DNA of 64,000 nt, taken from a bacterium. Lineage in GTDB: Bacteria; Bacteroidota; Ignavibacteria; Ignavibacteriales; Ignavibacteriaceae. The stretch is taken from contig JADJWC010000004.1 of the NCBI GenBank assembly GCA_016716565.1, positions 62,001 to 126,000 on the forward strand, given 5' to 3'. Positions 35,205 through 44,671 of the stretch are shown here, piece by piece. The position numbers were made by a program, and so were the translations under genes. Each line of letters opens with the position of its first letter. Positions within the stretch are counted from its first letter, which is position 1. The notes beneath the pieces are model-generated. The model saw only the letters and a program-made list of their open reading frames with translations, was not told the origin of the DNA and made no database searches.

Positions 35205-36521
35205 TTGAGAACATTCACCAAAATATTTTTATTCGTCCTTCTGATATCTTCACTAATAATTCCCCAGAAGAAAGTATATGTTGCATACATCGAAGGAGAT
35301 ATTGATCTCGGACTTGCGCCTTACATAAGCAGGGTAGTGACCGATGCCGAAAAAGAGGATGCTGAAGCAATCATATTCAAAATAAATACATTCGGCGGAA
35401 GGGTTGATGCTGCAACACAGATTAAAGATGCAATTATCAGTACTGATCTTCTTACAATTGCTTTTATCAACAACCGGGCAATTTCTGCGGGTGCATTGAT
35501 AGCGCTTTCCTGCAAAAAAATTGTTATGGTTCCCGGAAGCTCAATTGGTGCAGCCACTGTTGTTGATCAGACAGGTGAAAAAGTAGGGGAGAAGTATCAA
35601 TCTTATATGCGTTCTGAGATGCGTTCGACTGCTGAGAAGAATGGTAGGCCAGTAAATATTGCTGAAGGAATGGTTGATGAACGGGTTGTTATTCCCGGAC
35701 TTGTAGATTCAACCCAGCTTGTTACACTCACTTCTGAAGAAGCATTAGAATACGGAATTGCTGACGCATTGCTTGAACATATTGATGATGTTTATTCACT
35801 ATTTAATTTGCAGCATGCAGAAAAAATTTCAGAGAAATCCAATTGGGCAGAAGATGTAGTACGCTTCCTGAACAATCCTATCATCTCTTCAATTTTAATA
35901 ATGATTGGAATATTTGGATTGATCGCAGAAGTTAAATCGCCCGGATGGGGTGTTCCCGGAACTGCGGGAGTGCTTGCACTTGCTCTTTTCTTCGGATCAT
36001 CTTACATACTTCAGCTTGCATCAGTAATTGAAATATTAATGTTTGTTGTCGGACTTGGATTAATTCTGATCGAAGTTTTTGTAATTCCCGGTTTTGGAGT
36101 TGCAGGTATCAGCGGAATTATTTTGATAGTTGCATCATTGTTTTTGTCAATGCTCGGTGCGGATCCATTCCTTGATTTTAATGTGGTGTCAGCGGCAATA
36201 ATCAAATTAACGATCGGACTGGCAGCAGCGCTGATTTTGATATTCCTGCTCGCAAAGTTTTTGCCAAAGTCAAACTTATTCAAAAAATTTGTTCTCTCTG
36301 AAGAAGAAAAAGCTGCTGAAGGATACACTTCCAGAACAAATTATGCAGAACTGTTGGGTGCAGAAGGAGTTGCAATTACAACTTTACGTCCCGCAGGCAC
36401 AGCAGAAATAAACGGCAAGCGAGTTGATGTTGTCACAGATTCAGAATACATTGAACACGGAAAGCCGATTATCGTCACAGCAGTTGAAGGTATGCGGATT
36501 GTTGTGCGGGAGAAGAAGTAA
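35205..36521 (+). CDS. NfeD-family membrane serine protease (ClpP-class)
   Basis: A 438-residue long NfeD protein: signal peptide (about residues 1-20), ClpP-like protease domain (KINTFGGRVDAATQI; nucleophile Ser94 in NRAISAGALIA; SSIGAATVV), several membrane helices (about 225-360) and a C-terminal OB-fold (LLGAEGVAITTLRPAG, VDVVTDSEYIEHGK). Such proteins work with SPFH/stomatin proteins in membrane quality control; no SPFH gene is adjacent. The TTG start at 35205 gives the signal peptide. It follows a terminator and so is a separate transcript. Confidence 0.9.
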   Translation: MRTFTKIFLFVLLISSLIIPQKKVYVAYIEGDIDLGLAPYISRVVTDAEKEDAEAIIFKINTFGGRVDAATQIKDAIISTDLLTIAFINNRAISAGALIALSCKKIVMVPGSSIGAATVVDQTGEKVGEKYQSYMRSEMRSTAEKNGRPVNIAEGMVDERVVIPGLVDSTQLVTLTSEEALEYGIADALLEHIDDVYSLFNLQHAEKISEKSNWAEDVVRFLNNPIISSILIMIGIFGLIAEVKSPGWGVPGTAGVLALALFFGSSYILQLASVIEILMFVVGLGLILIEVFVIPGFGVAGISGIILIVASLFLSMLGADPFLDFNVVSAAIIKLTIGLAAALILIFLLAKFLPKSNLFKKFVLSEEEKAAEGYTSRTNYAELLGAEGVAITTLRPAGTAEINGKRVDVVTDSEYIEHGKPIIVTAVEGMRIVVREKK

Positions 36522-36658
36522 AATCATATTAATTCCAACACACAAAGCGTACTTTTATTCTGCTTTCTAGTATGATTTTATTTTTTTCAAGAGGAAACCT
36601 CTTGCAACTTTAATTTTTTCTTAAGAACTTCCGTTTGAGTTAAATAACTATTACTCAA

Positions 36659-39600
36659 ATGAGGGAACCGACCAAATATTGTGTTTTGCTATCTTTGCTC
36701 ACCTTGTTCTTGTCACATCAGACATTTACTCAAACTAATATCCCGGAAAAAATTCAATTCATACATATTACCAATGAAGATGGTTTGACTGACACTTATA
36801 TTCAATGTATAGTTCAAGACAAGAAAGGATTTATCTGGATCGGGGTTCAAGAAGGATTATACAGATATGATGGGCAGAAGTTTAAAGTGTTCAGGCATTC
36901 GCCAGATGATCCAAATAGTCTGGGCAGAGGTGGAGTATTTGTTTTATGTGAAGATAAATCAGGAGTTCTCTGGATTGCAACAGGCGGAGGCGGATTAAAT
37001 CGATACAATGCTGATCAGGAGAATTTTACCAGATTCCTCAATCCTGAAGATTCTTCAGCTATGCATAATTTTATTTTAGCACTTTACGAGGATAAATCAG
37101 GCACCCTTTGGGCAGGAACACAATACGACGGATTATTTTCATTTGATACTAAAACAGAGAAATCAACTTATTATAAAAATATTCCTGATGATCCCACAAG
37201 CGTAAGCGAAAACAGGATCTGGACTTTTTTCGAAGATTCAAGAAATAATCTGTGGGTCGGTACTTTATCCGGCGGGCTGAACAAATTCGATCGGACTACT
37301 AAAAAATTTACTCGCTATCTGCATAATCCAAATGATCCCACAAGCATCAGCTTTAATACTATCGCAGGAGTTCGGGAAGATAAATCTGGAAATATATGGA
37401 TAGCAACATTTGGGGGTGGACTGGACAAGCTTACTTACAAAGATGATAATCAAATTCCTATTTTCGTTCATCATAAATTCGATCCTAAGATTCCTTCCGG
37501 TTTAAGCAGCAATTATCTTGTCTTCATTCACATAGATGATAACGATATTCTTTGGCTAGGTACATCCGAGGAAGGACTATGCAGGTCTGTCTCAAGTCTT
37601 AATGAAAGTTCAGGATTATCATTCAGATCATACAAACACGATCCTCTTGATAAATTTAGTCTATTGGGGAACTATGTCTCCTGGATTTATCAGGACAAAT
37701 CCGGATTGCTCTGGATTGCAAACCAGGGCGAAGGGCTGAATATTTTAATACAAAGCAGAGACAGTTCAAACTTTATAGTCATAAACCGGATGATTCCAAT
37801 TCTCTCAGCAGCAACAATGTTACTGCAATCTGTGAAGATAAATCCGGAGTGTTGTGGATTGGAACTTACGATAAAGGATTAAATCAATGGAATAGAACAA
37901 CAAATAAGTTTACTCATTATCAGCACAATCCAAACGATCCTAATAGTATAAGCGATAACCGTATAACGGATATTCATGAGGATAAATCAGGTGATTTGTG
38001 GGTAGCAACATATTTTGGAGGGTTGAACAAGTTTGATAGAAAAACAGAAAAATTCTATTCATATAGATATGATCCATCTGACCCGAATAGTATCAGTGAA
38101 GATATAGTAATAAGCATTGCCGAAGATCCATCAGGAATTTTATGGGTTGGAACACCGGACAATGGATTACATAAGTTTGATAAAGACAAAGGAATCTTTA
38201 CTTACATTAAGTATAAACTTGATCACCCTGGTGATTTTAGCTCGACTTATGCTGCTAACTTGTTTGTGGATAGAATCGGATTGCTCTGGGTAAGTGCGCG
38301 GCTTGACGGAATATTTTCATACGATTATTGGAAAAACAAATTTGTTCATTATGAAAATGATCCTAAGAATGCAAATAGTCTGGGCAGTAACTCGGTAAAC
38401 TTAATCTATCAAGATAAATTTGGTAATTATTGGTTTGGATTATTGGATGGTGGTTTGGATAAATTTGATAAAGAGAATAGCAAGTTCAAACATTACACAG
38501 TTAAAGATGGTTTACCCGGAAATTATATTTATAGCATTTTAGAAGATAGTCAGGGTAACCTTTGGATTAGTACAAATAATGGACTTTCAAAGTTAAATCC
38601 TCAACATAATACTTTTAGAAACTTTGATACTGAAGATGGACTTCCAGGTAACGCATTATGGTCGGGATCTAAAACCAAAGCCGGTGAGTTTGTTTATGGT
38701 TGCAGCAGCGGATTTATATTTTTTCATCCAGATAGTATTAAAGAAAATATCAGTACTCCACCAGTATATATAACTGGCTTTTCATTATTTAACAAACCTG
38801 TTCCAATTGGTTATGACAGCCTCAGCGGACGGACAATACTAACCAAATCTATTATTGAATGTGATGAACTCAAACTGAATTATGACGATAAAGTTTTTTC
38901 TTTCGAGCTTGCTGCTCTGGATTTTTATTCACCTGAAAACAACAGATATGCTTACATTATGGAAGGATTTGACAAAGATTGGACTTATACTGACCTAACC
39001 CAAAGCTCAGTAACTTACACTAACTTAGATCCGGGAGAATATTTTTTCAGAGTCAAAGTATCTGACAATTACGGTAATTGGAATGAATCTGGTGCATCAA
39101 TAAAAATTATTATACTTCCTCCCTGGTGGCAAACCGCCTGGGCATATCTCTTCTATATTTTATTTATTGTGAGTGCCGTTTATATCATCTGGAAAGCGCA
39201 GCTTAGAAGAATTAGGACCAGGCAAGAATATGAAATGAGTAAATTTGAAGCACAAAAACTGCACGAAGTCGACGAGTTGAAGTCCAGGTTCTTTACTAAT
39301 ATCTCTCACGAATTCAGAACTCCTCTTACACTAATTCTTGGTCCTGCCAAACAAATATTTGAAAAAGTAAAAGATGAAAAAATAAAGTCCGAGATAAGTA
39401 TGATTCACAGAAACGCAAGGAAATTGCTCGGACTTGTAAACCAGCTGCTTGATATCTCAAAGCTCGAATCCGGAAATATGAAGCTTCAGACAAGTCCTCA
39501 AAACATAGTATCATTATTGGAGGCATTGCTGCTGTCATTTACTTCTTATGCTGAGAGAAAAAGAATTACTTTGAAGTTCAATTCAGTTGAGGATGAAATA

Positions 39601-40851
39601 ATTGTTTACCTTGACAAAGATAAGATTGAAAAGATTGTTACTAACATTCTTTCGAATGCGTTCAAGTTTACTGCAGATGGTGGAAGCGTTGAGACAAATG
39701 TTAGTCGGAATGAAAATTACATTGATATTTCAATCAGTGATACTGGTATTGGAATTCCAAAAGAAAAGATGTCAAAGATATTTGATCGTTTCTACCAATT
39801 GGATGGAAGTCACACAAGAGAACAGGAAGGCACGGGAATAGGATTAGCATTAACTAAGGAACTAGTTGAACTTCACAAAGGAAAGATTGATGTTCAAAGC
39901 GAAGAAGGAAAAGGAGCAACTTTTATAGTGAAAATTCCTCTGGGCAAAGAGCACTTAAAACCCGAAGAGATAAGCGAAGTAGATCAAGAGCAAGAGTATG
40001 AAAAAGAGGAAGAAAGACGGAATTACTATGAGGAAACTGAAAACAAATCTGAACAAAGGATTGACATTGAGTTCTTAGGAAAAGAAGAACTTCAGTTGTT
40101 ACTTATAGTGGACGATAACTCCGACGTGAGAAATTACATTAAAGAAAATTTGAATAATGAATACAGAGTTCTGGAAGCAGTAGACGGTGAAGATGGATGG
40201 AACAAATCCATTGAACAGATACCTGATTTAATTGTGAGTGATGTGATGATGCCGAAAATAGATGGATTTAAGCTGTGTGAAAAACTGAAGACTGATGAGA
40301 GAACCAGTCATATCCCAGTAATTCTTCTTACAGCAAAAGCGGCGAAGGAAGATAAACTAACTGGCTATGAAACCGGTGCCGATGAATATTTAATGAAACC
40401 GTTTGAACCAGATGAGCTAAGAGCGAGGATAAAAAATCTAATTGAACAGAGAAAGAGACTTCACCAGCATTTTCAAAAAGAAGGATTTTTTGAATTAAAC
40501 CAGACAAAGATTACACCAGTTGATAAAAAGTTTTTACAGCAAGCATATAGTATCATTTCTCAGAATATTTCGAATGAATCGTTCAGCGTGGAAGTATTTG
40601 CAGAGAATCTATCTGTAAGTAAGTCACTACTACATAAAAAAATAGTTACATTAACCGGTGAATCACCTGTTGAATTTATAAGAAGAATAAGGCTCAACAG
40701 AGCAGCGAAACTTATTGAAAATAAATTCGGAAATCTTTCAGAAATAGCACTGGAAGTCGGTTTTAACAATCCATCCTACTTCGCCGAATGTTTTAAGAAA
40801 CAATTTGGTATCCCGCCCTCGCAATACCATAAGAATAATAGAGCATCGTAG
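36659..40851 (+). CDS. Hybrid two-component sensor (propeller/HK/REC/AraC), split by one-base deletion
   Basis: A very large one-protein signalling system in two frames (36659-37882 and 37849-40851). Order: signal peptide; about a dozen Reg_prop blades (FEDSRNNLWVGTLSGGLNKF type); Y_Y_Y domain (YAYIMEGFDKDW); membrane helix (LFYILFIVSAVYIIW); HisKA (FFTNISHEFRTPLTL); HATPase (NAFKF, DTGIGIP, GTGIGLAL); receiver (LLIVDDN, Asp in SDVMMPKIDG, Lys in LMKPF); AraC HTH (SLLHKKIV, GFNNPSYFAECFKKQFG). Frame 2 of the second part can be read back to about 37748 as TKQRQFKLYSHKPDD, so one T is missing near 37744. Corrected length is about 1,397 residues. It probably senses a glycan or surface signal and regulates the neighbouring genes. 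Confidence 0.9.
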
Positions 40852-40893
40852 ATGTTTAATAATTGTAATTCAAAATCTACCAGCTGAAAAATA

Positions 40894-40910
40894 GATCCTC
40901 GTAGAGGATC
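40894..40910. repeat. Short perfect hairpin GATCCTC-GTA-GAGGATC
   Basis: A 7-base stem with a 3-base loop in the 240-base gap after the hybrid kinase gene. No T run follows on either strand, so it is not a clear terminator. The rest of this gap shows nothing recognisable. Confidence 0.4.
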
Positions 40911-41095
40911 AATAATGCAATTTCAACCTAAAAATTACTAACTGTTGCCAATCACCAAATTCATTTTCTTGCGAATTACAGAAAAGTGATAGTTTTTTGG
41001 AGATTTGTGGTAGATAATCGCCACCCTCGAATATTATAATATATCCTGAAATTAACTTTTTGTTTATATGTCTCAGGAAGAAAAACAAAATTTCA

Positions 41096-41428
41096 ATGTA
41101 CGGTCATTTAAATAATTCACTTATAAACGAATTTGAACCATCTGAGTTCTACCTGAGCCAGAATTACCCAAATCCATTTAAAGAGAGAACAGTAATTAAA
41201 TATTGTGTGGCTTTTAGAGCAAGAGTGATATTGACTGTATTTGATACTGAGGGTAAAGAGATAGAAAAACTTGTTGATGAAGAACAAAATCCCGGCACAT
41301 ACGAAATAGAATTTGATGCTTCCACTTGTCATCCCTGCGAAAGCAGGGATCCAAATGGAAATACATACTACTGCCGTCTTATAGCTGGCGATTATAAATG
41401 TGAAAAGAAAATGTCTTTACAAAAATAA
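41096..41428 (+). CDS. Orphan T9SS sorting domain without signal peptide
   Basis: From the ATG at 41096 (a further in-frame start is at 41060) the protein is about 110 residues and is almost entirely a type A sorting domain: LSQNYPNPFKERTVIKY, FDTEGKEIEKLVDEEQ, IEFDAS, CRLIAGDYKCEKKMSL. There is no signal peptide and no passenger domain, so it cannot be exported as it stands. CHPCESRDP in the last loop is coded by a palindromic repeat (41328-41350). It is either a decayed end of a lost cargo gene or a free cassette for domain exchange. Start choice and even expression are uncertain. Confidence 0.5.
   Translation: MYGHLNNSLINEFEPSEFYLSQNYPNPFKERTVIKYCVAFRARVILTVFDTEGKEIEKLVDEEQNPGTYEIEFDASTCHPCESRDPNGNTYYCRLIAGDYKCEKKMSLQK
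41328..41350. repeat. Palindromic repeat inside the orphan sorting domain
   Basis: ATCCCTGC-GAAA-GCAGGGAT, an eight-base stem with a GAAA loop, preceded by GTC. It is nearly the same hairpin as the intergenic one at 19131-19150 and is read in frame as CHPCESRDP where paralogs have a few other residues. Confidence 0.65.
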
Positions 41429-41447
41429 TTTATAAATGAGGTATGAA

Positions 41448-43019
41448 ATGAAATTATTTATACAAACTTTGTTTTTCTTTTTGATAGCAGCACAAATTTG
41501 TTTTGGGCAGTGGATACCAGTTGGACTTAGTGGACAAGGCATAAAAGATATAGCCGTTCAAGACTCAAATATATTTGCAGTTACTGCAGATGGTGGAGAA
41601 GTGTATCGCTCTAATGATAAAGGAATGAATTGGACACTAATTGTTGATTCTAATGCAGTTGATATTGCGATATCTCCATCAGGAAAAGTGTTTATGATAA
41701 AAGATACATTAGATGATTATTGGTCATATTCAACTCTATTTTTTTCAACTGATAACGGAGATACATGGGTTCAATCCGATATTGTGGAACAATTAGTAGA
41801 CTCTATTCCGACTGGATGGAGTTGGCCAAGAAACATCACAATAAATCCTTCTGGAATAGTTTTCTGTGGAATAATTACGGGTGGGTCTTTTGCTGGTCAA
41901 TCTGCTTTAGCAAAATCAACTGATGACGGATTAAACTGGAGTACACCTGGCATGGAAGTTAGAGGTGGAAACATATTCGCCTTTAAAGAGCCTTACGTGC
42001 TGACGGTAGGATCAGGTTGGTTTGGCTGCGCGCATGGGGATTATTTGTACTTATCATCAGATTATGGAAGCAATTGGAATTTTTTAGGATATCCCCCTGG
42101 ACCTATGACGAACTCTCTCGGTCTTTTCTCAAATGGCAATATTCTCATTGGAGTATGGAACTGGAACGGGGCTGGGCAGAGAGACATTTTAATTTCCACA
42201 AATAATTGTATCAGTTGGACGTATATATGTACAATTAATTGCCAAGTTGGTCTTTCTTTTCAAAGTGAGTTCTCAGAAGGTATGTTAATTGGCACAGATA
42301 GTTTGGGTGTATTTCTGTTTTCCGATGAAGGTGATAGTTTGGGTTCGAGGAATGATGGCTTAACAAATCTTAATGTTCAGGCACTAACTCTCGCCAACAA
42401 CGGTTACGTATATGCAGGTACGGATAATGGTGTATGGAGAAGACCACTATTTGAAATAATTCCTGTCGAACTCGCTTCATTTACCGCAACTTCAAATGGT
42501 AATGAAGTAATACTCAACTGGTCAACTGCAACGGAAACTAACAACCAGGGGTTTGAAATTCAAAGAAGTACTGACTCTAAAGAGTTTTTCACAGTTGGAT
42601 TTGTGAATGGTCACGGAACAACCACCGAGCAACACAACTACACTTATTTGGATAAGAATTTAGAAAACAGGAAATACTACTATAGATTAAAACAAGTTGA
42701 TTTCAACGGTACTTATGAGTACTCAGATGTAGTAGAAGTAGAGTGGAGAGCATTTACTTCATACCTGCTTGAACAGAATTATCCGAATCCATTCAATCCA
42801 TCAACAGTGTTCAGTTATCAGTTACCAGTAAGCAGTGATGTAACATTAAAAGTATTTGATGTTATGGGAAATGAAATTGCAACATTAGTAAACGAAGAAA
42901 AACCAGCAGGCACTTATGAGATAACTTGGTATGCGGAGAACTTATCGAGCGGAGTTTATTTCTATCAACTAAAAGCAAGCAATTATATCGAAACAAAAAA
43001 AATGTTGTTATTGAAGTAA
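41448..43019 (+). CDS. T9SS cargo protein, tandem copy 1
   Basis: The ATG at 41448 has GAGG a suitable distance upstream and gives MKLFIQTLFFFLIAAQICFG, a clean signal peptide; an ATG at 41436 overlaps that ribosome site. Mature parts have BNR-like strings (RSNDKGMNWTLI, STDNGDTWVQS, STDDGLNWSTP, SSDYGSNWNFL). A fibronectin-like linker (VELASFTATSNGNEVILNWS) leads to the sorting domain (EQNYPNPFNPSTVFSY ... KVFDVMGNEIATLV ... TKKMLLLK). About the first 250 residues nearly match the next gene. Confidence 0.85.
   Translation: MKLFIQTLFFFLIAAQICFGQWIPVGLSGQGIKDIAVQDSNIFAVTADGGEVYRSNDKGMNWTLIVDSNAVDIAISPSGKVFMIKDTLDDYWSYSTLFFSTDNGDTWVQSDIVEQLVDSIPTGWSWPRNITINPSGIVFCGIITGGSFAGQSALAKSTDDGLNWSTPGMEVRGGNIFAFKEPYVLTVGSGWFGCAHGDYLYLSSDYGSNWNFLGYPPGPMTNSLGLFSNGNILIGVWNWNGAGQRDILISTNNCISWTYICTINCQVGLSFQSEFSEGMLIGTDSLGVFLFSDEGDSLGSRNDGLTNLNVQALTLANNGYVYAGTDNGVWRRPLFEIIPVELASFTATSNGNEVILNWSTATETNNQGFEIQRSTDSKEFFTVGFVNGHGTTTEQHNYTYLDKNLENRKYYYRLKQVDFNGTYEYSDVVEVEWRAFTSYLLEQNYPNPFNPSTVFSYQLPVSSDVTLKVFDVMGNEIATLVNEEKPAGTYEITWYAENLSSGVYFYQLKASNYIETKKMLLLK
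42805..42836 (+). repeat. 7-bp period CAGT minisatellite in a sorting domain
   Basis: CAGT begins at 42805, 42812, 42819, 42826 and 42833, five copies at an exact seven-base period, coding TVFSYQLPVSS. Confidence 0.78.
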
Positions 43020-43051
43020 ATTTTTTATCAATCCATAACTAGGAGGATGAG

Positions 43052-44650
43052 ATGAAAAAAATAATGTACTCACTGTTTTTCTTTTTGCTCACCACACAAA
43101 TTTGTTTTGGGCAGTGGATACCAGTTGGACTTAGTGGACAAGGCATAAAAGATATAGCCGTTCAAGACTCAAATATATTTGCAGTTACTGCAGTTAGTGG
43201 AGAAGTGTATCGCTCTAATGATAAAGGAATGAATTGGACACTAATTGTTGATTCTAATGCAGTTGATATTGCGATATCTCCATCAGGAAAAGTGTTTATG
43301 ATAAAAGATACATTACATGATTATTGGTCATATTCAACTCTATTTTTTTCAACTGATAACGGAGACACATGGATTCAATCCGACATTGTGGAGCAATTAG
43401 TAGACTCCATTCCGACTGGATGGAGTTGGCCAAGAAACATCACAATAAATCCTTCTGGAATAGTTTTCTGTGGAATAATTACGGGTGGGTCTTTTACTGG
43501 TCAATCTGCTTTAGCAAAATCAACTGATGACGGATTAAACTGGAGTACACCTGGCATGGAAGTTAGAGGTGGAAACATATTCGCCTCTAAAGAGCCTTAC
43601 GTGTTGACGGTAGGATCAAGTTGGTTTGGCTGCGCGTATGGGGATTATTTGTACTTATCATCAGATTATGGATGCACTTGGAATTTTTTAGGATATCCCC
43701 CTGGACCTATGACGAACTCTCTCGGTCTTTTCTCAAATGGCAAAATTCTCGTTGGAGTATGGAACGGGAGCGGGACTGGGCAGAGAGACATTTTAATTTC
43801 TACAAATAATTGTATCAGTTGGACGTATATATGTTCAATTAATTGTCAAGTTGGTCTTTCCTGGTCGATTGGATTTTCAGAAGGAATGTTAGTTGGTACT
43901 GAAGATGCGGGCGTATTCCTCTTTTCTGATGAAGGAGACAGTCTAGGTTTATGGAATGAAGGATTAAACTATTCGTGGGAAGTGTTGACGCTAAGCTCAG
44001 ATAATAATGGGTACGCTTATCTCGGGCAAGGAGCAAATATAATGTTTGGTTCAGGCGGTGTTTGGCGAAGACCGCTTTCTGAAATTATTCCTGTCGAACT
44101 CACATCATTCACTGCAACATCAAATGGCAAAGAGGTTTTTCTCAAATGGTCAACTGCAACGGAGACAAACAACCAAGGATTTGAGATTCTTCGCTTCGCT
44201 CAGAATGACAACGAATGGAAAACAATTGGATTTGTTCCAGGTTTTGGAACCACAACAGAACCTAAATCTTATAGCTATACAGATTCAAAAGTCTCGACGG
44301 GAAAATATACTTACCGCCTAAAGCAAAAAGACTTGGACGGAAGTTTTCAATTCTCACCGGAAACCGAAGTAGAAATCTCTGCACCGTTATTATTCTCGCT
44401 TGAACAAAACTACCCGAATCCATTCAACCCAACAACCAGTATTCAGTATTCAGTAAGCAGTGAGCAATATGTAACTCTCGTTGTTTACGATGTACTTGGT
44501 AACGAAATAGAAATTTTAGTTAACGAAGAAAAACCGGTAGGAACTTATGAAGTAACCTGGTATGCAGAACAACTACCAAGTGGAGTTTATTTCTATCGGT
44601 TGAAAGCTGGAGAATATTCTGCAGTTAAAAAAATGACTTTAATAAAATAA
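43052..44650 (+). CDS. T9SS cargo protein, tandem copy 2
   Basis: A 532-residue paralog of the previous gene, preceded by AGGAGGA seven bases before the ATG. From residue 18 to about 265 it is nearly identical at DNA level to copy 1; then similarity falls sharply (near 43855) and the last part, including the linker and sorting domain (EQNYPNPFNPTTSIQY ... VVYDVLGNEIEILV), instead resembles the next cargo gene. The linker has FEILRFAQNDNEW, coded by a dispersed repeat. It looks like a mosaic made by duplication plus exchange of ends. Confidence 0.85.
   Translation: MKKIMYSLFFFLLTTQICFGQWIPVGLSGQGIKDIAVQDSNIFAVTAVSGEVYRSNDKGMNWTLIVDSNAVDIAISPSGKVFMIKDTLHDYWSYSTLFFSTDNGDTWIQSDIVEQLVDSIPTGWSWPRNITINPSGIVFCGIITGGSFTGQSALAKSTDDGLNWSTPGMEVRGGNIFASKEPYVLTVGSSWFGCAYGDYLYLSSDYGCTWNFLGYPPGPMTNSLGLFSNGKILVGVWNGSGTGQRDILISTNNCISWTYICSINCQVGLSWSIGFSEGMLVGTEDAGVFLFSDEGDSLGLWNEGLNYSWEVLTLSSDNNGYAYLGQGANIMFGSGGVWRRPLSEIIPVELTSFTATSNGKEVFLKWSTATETNNQGFEILRFAQNDNEWKTIGFVPGFGTTTEPKSYSYTDSKVSTGKYTYRLKQKDLDGSFQFSPETEVEISAPLLFSLEQNYPNPFNPTTSIQYSVSSEQYVTLVVYDVLGNEIEILVNEEKPVGTYEVTWYAEQLPSGVYFYRLKAGEYSAVKKMTLIK
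44183..44209. repeat. Dispersed repeat (GATTCTTCGC...AGAATGAC) read as ILRFAQND
   Basis: The word ends TCAGAATGAC, the reverse complement of the GTCATTCTGA edge at 10780. It replaces the normal linker residues of copy 1 (IQRSTDSKE) and recurs at 46655 in the next gene. Confidence 0.6.
44437..44461 (+). repeat. 7-bp period CAGT minisatellite in a sorting domain
   Basis: CAGT begins at 44437, 44444, 44451 and 44458, coding TSIQYSVSS. Confidence 0.75.
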
Positions 44651-44671
44651 AATATTACCAAGGAGGATGTC

